From NCBI GenBank assembly GCA_009777475.1, contig WRLU01000023.1:1-33689 (forward strand): a DNA stretch of 33,689 nucleotides, read 5' to 3'. The stretch's first letter is position 1, and the number at the start of each line of letters is the position of its first letter. This DNA is from Oscillospiraceae bacterium (GTDB lineage Bacteria > Bacillota > Clostridia > Oscillospirales > UBA929). The notes beneath the pieces are model-generated. The model had not been told where the DNA came from. It made no database searches and worked only from the letters and a program-made list of their open reading frames with translations. Position numbers and translations under genes: made by a program. Below, piece by piece: positions 29,894 to 33,689 of this stretch.

Positions 29894-30402
29894 AAAACAA
29901 ATGGCTGAAATTATTCCTTAGGAATTTGCCGGTAGCCGTTATAGTGTGTCTAGACAGAAATGCAAAAGGCTGGGTATCCGGTAACCTGGAGTTGTATGAA
30001 CGCCGTGAGCTCATACCGGGATTCTTAGGGCTGTTCCATACCCGGAATACGGGGGCATCCTTCGGGCTTTTTTCGGAATTCACCTGGGTGCTGACCGTTA
30101 TTTCAGCGGTAGCTGTAATCTTGCTGGCGTATGTTAGCGTAAAGGAAAAATTCGCACACTCATTAGGTAAGTTAGGCAAGCTGGCAGTAATCCTTCTTGC
30201 CGGAGGAGCTATTGGCAATTTGTGGGATAGACTGTGCTACGGATATGTTGTAGATATGTTTGAGTTTTTGTTCATAAGCTTTGCCGTATTCAATGTAGCG
30301 GACGTGTTTCTTGTGGCAGGTGGAGGGCTCCTGGTGATTTCACAGATTCTTCACAAAGAGGTCAAGCCTGCCGTGTCCCATGATGGTGACCACCATGCCT
30401 GA
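29890..30402 (+). CDS. lspA: Lipoprotein signal peptidase II
   Basis: A 170-residue membrane protein starting at ATG 29890, overlapping the ileS stop. Four hydrophobic segments are visible. Conserved parts are VCLDRNAKGWV, FHTRNTGASFGLF, AGGAIGNLWDRLCYGYVVDMFEF and FAVFNVADVFLV; the aspartates in VVDMF and NVADVF form the catalytic pair. It removes signal peptides from prolipoproteins at the membrane. It is followed, with a short overlap, by a pseudouridine synthase gene, the usual lspA-rlu arrangement. Confidence 0.96.
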   Translation: MKNKWLKLFLRNLPVAVIVCLDRNAKGWVSGNLELYERRELIPGFLGLFHTRNTGASFGLFSEFTWVLTVISAVAVILLAYVSVKEKFAHSLGKLGKLAVILLAGGAIGNLWDRLCYGYVVDMFEFLFISFAVFNVADVFLVAGGGLLVISQILHKEVKPAVSHDGDHHA

Positions 30403-31306
30403 ATGGACGCATTCAGTTCCGGTAGAATCATCAGGAGAGCGGATTGACGTGTTTTTAGCAAAAAACAGTATTCTGTCGCGCAGTGCCATAGAACGTCTGA
30501 TTATGTCAGGCAGGGTGACGGTAAATGGGCGGCTTGCACGGAAAAATCAAAAAGTGTCGGGTTGCGAGCTTATAAAAGTAGATGAGCCTGATCCTGTGCC
30601 GGACAAACTGTTGCCTGAAAACCTGCCGTTGGATATAGTGTACGAGGACGAGGATATTTTAGTTATCAACAAGCCCCGGGGGCTTTGCGTACATCCGGCA
30701 CCCGGTAACCAAACTGGAACTCTTTGTTCGGCATTACTGTTTTATTGCGGGGAGTCGCTTTCGGGCATTGGCGGTGTAAAGCGTCCCGGGATTGTACATA
30801 GGTTAGACAAAAATACTGCCGGGCTGATGATGGTAGCTAAAAATGATATGGCACACATAGTGTTGTCGGATGCTTTGAAAAACCGTCATATAAGCAGGAA
30901 GTATGAGGGCTTATGCCGTGGTAAGCTAAAAGAGGATTGCTTTACCGTAAACGCCCCAATAGCAAGGCATAGTCAAAGTCGCAAAAAACATACTGTGTGC
31001 CCAGAAGGCAGGGAGTCTGTTACCCATGTCCGGGTTGCCGCAAGATACCCAGGCTACACATTGGCTGGCTTCCGGCTGGAAACAGGGCGTACCCACCAGA
31101 TACGAGTGCATATGTGCCACATAGGACACCCATTGGCGGGGGACGACTTATACGGCGGGAAAAAAGGCGAGCTTGGACTTTACTCACAGTGCTTGTGTGC
31201 AACTGAATTGTCATTCGATCATCCCAAGACTGGTCAAGCTATGAACTTTACAGTTGACCGTCCCGAATGGTTTGAAGCCGCACTAGAGCAATTGATACGG
31301 AAATAG
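30395..31306 (+). CDS. RluD-type 23S rRNA pseudouridine synthase
   Basis: A 303-residue protein. The start at ATG 30395 has GGTGA upstream and overlaps lspA by 8 bases; ATG 30380 is an alternative. The N-terminal S4 RNA-binding domain reads GERIDVFLAKNSILSRSAIE. The catalytic domain has EDILVINKPRGLCVHPAPGN, the active-site Asp in VHRLDKNTAGLMMVAK, RKYEGLCRG and RLETGRTHQIRVHM. This matches the RluA/RluD family, which makes pseudouridines in 23S rRNA; the exact positions are not predictable. Confidence 0.93.
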   Translation: MPEWTHSVPVESSGERIDVFLAKNSILSRSAIERLIMSGRVTVNGRLARKNQKVSGCELIKVDEPDPVPDKLLPENLPLDIVYEDEDILVINKPRGLCVHPAPGNQTGTLCSALLFYCGESLSGIGGVKRPGIVHRLDKNTAGLMMVAKNDMAHIVLSDALKNRHISRKYEGLCRGKLKEDCFTVNAPIARHSQSRKKHTVCPEGRESVTHVRVAARYPGYTLAGFRLETGRTHQIRVHMCHIGHPLAGDDLYGGKKGELGLYSQCLCATELSFDHPKTGQAMNFTVDRPEWFEAALEQLIRK

Positions 31307-31319
31307 GAGTTATGCGCTT

Positions 31320-31763
31320 ATGAAACGAATCCTTGGGCTGTACCGGAGGTATCGGGAGATTATCTCCTATCTTGTTGCAGGCGGATTAGCTACTGTGGTT
31401 GCACTGGGTTCATTTTGGCTCTTTTTCTCGGTGATAGGGTTGGAGGAAAATCTCTCAAATATACTTTCTGACATATGCGCCACACTCTTTGCGTATGTGA
31501 CGAATAAGGTTTATGTTTTTCGTTCCAAATGCGAAACGTGGGGCAGATTTTTCCGCGAAATGTTTTCGTTTTTTTCCGCCAGAGTATTTGCAGTGCTGTT
31601 CAATATGATTGTGTTCTGGGCAGTTAACCGGGTGTGCCAGTCCCTTATAGGCCTAGAGCAGGATTTAAGCGCGTGGATTGCCAAATTAGCCATACAGGTT
31701 ACATATATTGTCTTGAATTATGTTTTATCTAAGCTGTTTGTGTTTAGGAAGAAAAATAGATAA
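31320..31763 (+). CDS. GtrA-family membrane protein
   Basis: A 147-residue protein with four membrane segments, starting at ATG 31320 with TAGGAG about 10 bases upstream. GtrA features are YLVAGGLATVVALGSFWLFF, AYVTNKVYVFRSK and YIVLNYVLSKLFVFRKK. GtrA proteins are thought to flip lipid-linked sugars for cell-surface glycosylation. No glycosyltransferase gene is next to it, so its partner is not known. It closes the ileS operon. The 190-base gap after it holds only the holA promoter. Confidence 0.88.
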   Translation: MKRILGLYRRYREIISYLVAGGLATVVALGSFWLFFSVIGLEENLSNILSDICATLFAYVTNKVYVFRSKCETWGRFFREMFSFFSARVFAVLFNMIVFWAVNRVCQSLIGLEQDLSAWIAKLAIQVTYIVLNYVLSKLFVFRKKNR

Positions 31764-31897
31764 ATCAGCTGATAGGTTTGTGATATTCCAAAGCCGTACA
31801 GACCCCACATTGCCTTGTGTATTCTGCCCATGAACGCAAAGCCGCCCTGCCGTATTTGTCCCGGCAGATCCATGTCCCGATAATCCAAATAAAAAAC

Positions 31898-31926
31898 TTG
31901 ACAGTTCAGCGTAAGCATTGTACTAT
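31898..31926 (+). promoter_or_regulatory. holA-rnmV promoter
   Basis: TTGACA (31898-31903), 17-base spacer, TACTAT (31921-31926), 34 bases before the holA start. Confidence 0.8.
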
Positions 31927-31960
31927 AACTGAGACTAGAACGGCAGGAGGGGGATAGCTC

Positions 31961-32980
31961 ATGCCCGAAAAGCAGGAGGGTTATCAAAAGCTGAGAAAAC
32001 AGCTCAAGGAGGGTTCTTTCAGCCAGGTGTATGTTTTTCATGGGCAGGAGAGCTTTTTGCTGAATCATTACCTGGGCTTGCTCCAAAAAGCATTAGTGCC
32101 GGACGGCACGGAGGCGTTTAATTTGCACAAATTCGATGGCAGGTGCGTAGGATACGCCGCCTTGAAGGAAACTGTTATGGATGCACCCTTCATGAGTGAT
32201 GCCAAGCTTATTTTGATATCGGATTTTGACCTTTATAAACTGAAGGACGATGAAAAAAGCGACTGGGAAGGATTGCTGTCAGACATCCCACCTGGCTGTT
32301 ATTTGGTCTTTATTTACAACACCCTGCCTTATAAGCCGGACAAGCGCACGAAGTGGACACAAACAATTCAAAAGCATCTGCATACGGTAGAGTTTGCCTT
32401 GCAGGATACGGCCCGGCTCTGCGACTGGGTTATACGGAATTTTGCTAAGCATGACAAGCTGATTGATCGGACGGTAAGCGAATATTTGATTTTCCGCTGC
32501 GGAGCCTTGATGTCGTCACTTGAAAATGAAATTAAGAAAATATCCGCCTATGCCAAGGCTTCTTGCGTTACAAAAAATGATATAAACGCGGTGGTCGTTC
32601 CGATTTTGGAGGCAGTGGCATTTGATATGACCGATGCGGCGGCGGCGGGAAGAATCAGAGAAGCCGCGGAGATCTTGCAAAAGCTTCAATGGATGAAAAA
32701 TCCGCCAGAGATGATTCTAGGTGCGCTTTCAAAAACTATGAGGGGTGTATATGCGGCCTGTCTTGCGCGCAGGTACGGAAAGTCGGCGAGGGATGTTATG
32801 GAGGCTTGCGGCTATCGCAATATTTATCCGGCGGAAAAGCTGATGAAGGCAGCAGGCGGGAAAAGCCTGAAATGGTGCCGCAACGCTCTGCGGGTCTGCC
32901 GTATGGCAGATGCCAGGCTAAAGGGCGGCAGCCGGGACAGGGAAGGGGTTATTGAATGGGTATTGGCAAGCCTTGTATAG
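31961..32980 (+). CDS. holA: DNA polymerase III, delta subunit (clamp loader)
   Basis: A 339-residue protein starting at ATG 31961 with GGAGGGGG 10-12 bases upstream. The N-terminal AAA-like domain has FSQVYVFHGQESFLLNHYLG and ETVMDAPFMSDAKLILISDF; the central part (GCYLVFIYN, LCDWVIRNFAKHD) and the C-terminal helical collar (SSLENEIKKISAY, MILGALSKTMRGVY) follow the HolA pattern. Delta opens the beta sliding clamp within the clamp loader. Its 3' end overlaps the next gene by 25 bases, so the two are coupled. Confidence 0.92.
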   Translation: MPEKQEGYQKLRKQLKEGSFSQVYVFHGQESFLLNHYLGLLQKALVPDGTEAFNLHKFDGRCVGYAALKETVMDAPFMSDAKLILISDFDLYKLKDDEKSDWEGLLSDIPPGCYLVFIYNTLPYKPDKRTKWTQTIQKHLHTVEFALQDTARLCDWVIRNFAKHDKLIDRTVSEYLIFRCGALMSSLENEIKKISAYAKASCVTKNDINAVVVPILEAVAFDMTDAAAAGRIREAAEILQKLQWMKNPPEMILGALSKTMRGVYAACLARRYGKSARDVMEACGYRNIYPAEKLMKAAGGKSLKWCRNALRVCRMADARLKGGSRDREGVIEWVLASLV

Positions 32981-33555
32981 AGGAAATCATTATAGTCGAG
33001 GGGAAATATGATAAGGCTGCCCTTTCGCAGGTGGTGAATGCTACTGTTGTGACCACAGACGGTTTTGCTGTTTTCAAAAACAAAGGCCTGCGCAATCTTT
33101 TGCATAGGCTGGCACATGAGAGAGGAGTTATTATTTTAACTGACTCTGATGATGCGGGGATGGTAATCCGCAACTATCTCACCGGGGCCTTGCCCAGGGA
33201 AACTGTCCGCCATGCCTATATACCAGAGCTGCAAGGCAGGGAAGCCAGAAAAAAAAGCTCGTCACGAGCAGGGCTGATAGGTGTTGAAGGAATGCATCCT
33301 GAGATACTCTTAAATGCCCTGCGCAGTTCAGGGGCAATAGAATCCGGTGAAAATACCGTTCGTGAGAGTATCAGCAAGGCGGATTTGTACGGCTGGGGCT
33401 TATCAGGGGGGGTAAACAGTGCGAAAAAACGTAAAATGCTGCAAAAAAAATTGGATTTACCCTCTAATTTGTCTGCAAAAATGTTGTGCCAGGTACTCAC
33501 AATATTATACGGCAAGGCGGAAATCCAAGAGATTCTTGAAATAAACGAAGCATAG
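32956..33555 (+). CDS. rnmV: Ribonuclease M5-like TOPRIM protein
   Basis: A 199-residue protein from ATG 32956 with GGGAAGGGG 7 bases upstream, inside the end of holA. The TOPRIM domain has EEIIIVEGKYDKAALSQVV with the catalytic Glu and GVIILTDSDDAGMVIRNYL with the DxD. The C-terminal half (RAGLIGVEGMHPEILLNALR and KKRKMLQKKLDLPSNLSAK) is the DUF4093-type domain found in RNase M5, which matures 5S rRNA in Firmicutes. Family knowledge makes RnmV the best call; the RNA substrate is inferred. Confidence 0.9.
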   Translation: MGIGKPCIEEIIIVEGKYDKAALSQVVNATVVTTDGFAVFKNKGLRNLLHRLAHERGVIILTDSDDAGMVIRNYLTGALPRETVRHAYIPELQGREARKKSSSRAGLIGVEGMHPEILLNALRSSGAIESGENTVRESISKADLYGWGLSGGVNSAKKRKMLQKKLDLPSNLSAKMLCQVLTILYGKAEIQEILEINEA

Positions 33556-33625
33556 CAAATTGTTTAGAATAGTAACTCAAGGGCACGGCAATTTAGTTTT
33601 GTAATTTTTGCAGTTCTCAATGTAG

Positions 33626-33647
33626 AGGATGCCGTCCTCGGCATCCT
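33626..33647. other. Short perfect hairpin after rnmV
   Basis: AGGATGCCG, loop TCCT, CGGCATCCT. It is not followed by a T-run on the plus strand and lies 38 bases before a possible new start codon, so it may be regulatory or a weak terminator. Confidence 0.45.
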
Positions 33648-33684
33648 GCAAACCCGCATTGCACCGTTCTGGAGAGGTAGGTTG

Positions 33685-33689
33685 ATGGC
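33685..33689 (+). CDS. Possible start of the next gene (cut by window edge)
   Basis: ATGGC at the very end, preceded at 7 bases by GGAGAGG (33671-33677), a good ribosome binding site. The product is unknown; rsmA often follows rnmV in Firmicutes, but nothing here shows it. Confidence 0.35.

Noticed and set aside
31718..32086. Minus-strand open frame across the gtrA-holA gap
   Set aside because: It runs antisense into both real genes and covers the holA promoter; no recognised family and no convincing start.
33626..33647. Terminator after rnmV
   Set aside because: The 9-bp hairpin is perfect, but no T-run follows on the plus strand, so it is listed as a hairpin only.
1..33689. CRISPR array
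   Set aside because: No regularly spaced repeats of 23-40 bases and no cas genes were found; the only tandem periodicity is the protein-coding 33-bp repeat of the tape measure.

Overview
The window looks like a chromosomal segment of a low-to-mid GC Firmicute of class Clostridia, probably near the Oscillospiraceae/Ruminococcaceae (inference). Support comes from the IspH-ribosomal protein S1 fusion, a RnmV-type TOPRIM protein, carboxynorspermidine synthase, ubiquitous AGGAGG-type ribosome binding sites, TTGACA/TATAAT promoters, and an IleRS with an N-A-N-x-H-M-G-T signature.

Layout. (1) 1-2500: two tandem large serine recombinases, the first cut by the window edge. (2) 2569-12484: an accessory patchwork bracketed by two tRNA-Ser genes (anticodons TGA and GCT), both on the minus strand. 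Inside are a decayed IS1-like element, a Phd/ParE-type toxin-antitoxin pair, a deletion-fused VirD4/TraG coupling-protein remnant from a conjugative element, and a prophage tail and lysis remnant. The prophage part comprises the tape-measure C-terminus, tail protein X, a truncated gpD and an M15 endolysin. A hicAB module sits inside the tail operon, and a candidate type I toxin with an antisense RNA sits between gpD and the endolysin. A headless SprT-like gene follows, then a translationally coupled dinB-HNH nuclease operon. A second IS1-like remnant lies just upstream of the second tRNA. (3) 12925-33689: mostly backbone genes.

Backbone. A large secreted subtilase is followed by ruvB and an AEC permease. 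Next come carboxynorspermidine synthase with a ferredoxin-tailed aldo/keto reductase, and convergent to these cca and a secreted protein. The secreted protein and the subtilase both end in a very basic InlB B-repeat tail. Then plsC and ispH-rpsA form a minus-strand operon divergent from ileS-lspA-rluD-type pseudouridine synthase-gtrA; holA and rnmV follow from their own promoter. Many neighbours overlap by ATGA, suggesting translational coupling.

The most notable item is the compact convergent locus at 7994-8298. A 26-residue hydrophobic peptide gene has its own promoter, and a roughly 93-nt antisense RNA with its own promoter and terminator overlaps its 3' end. Other items are the matching positions of the two IS remnants at tRNA-Ser promoters, an in-frame hairpin insertion in a recombinase gene, and the cationic B-repeat tails. 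All calls were made by reading the sequence; no database search was run.
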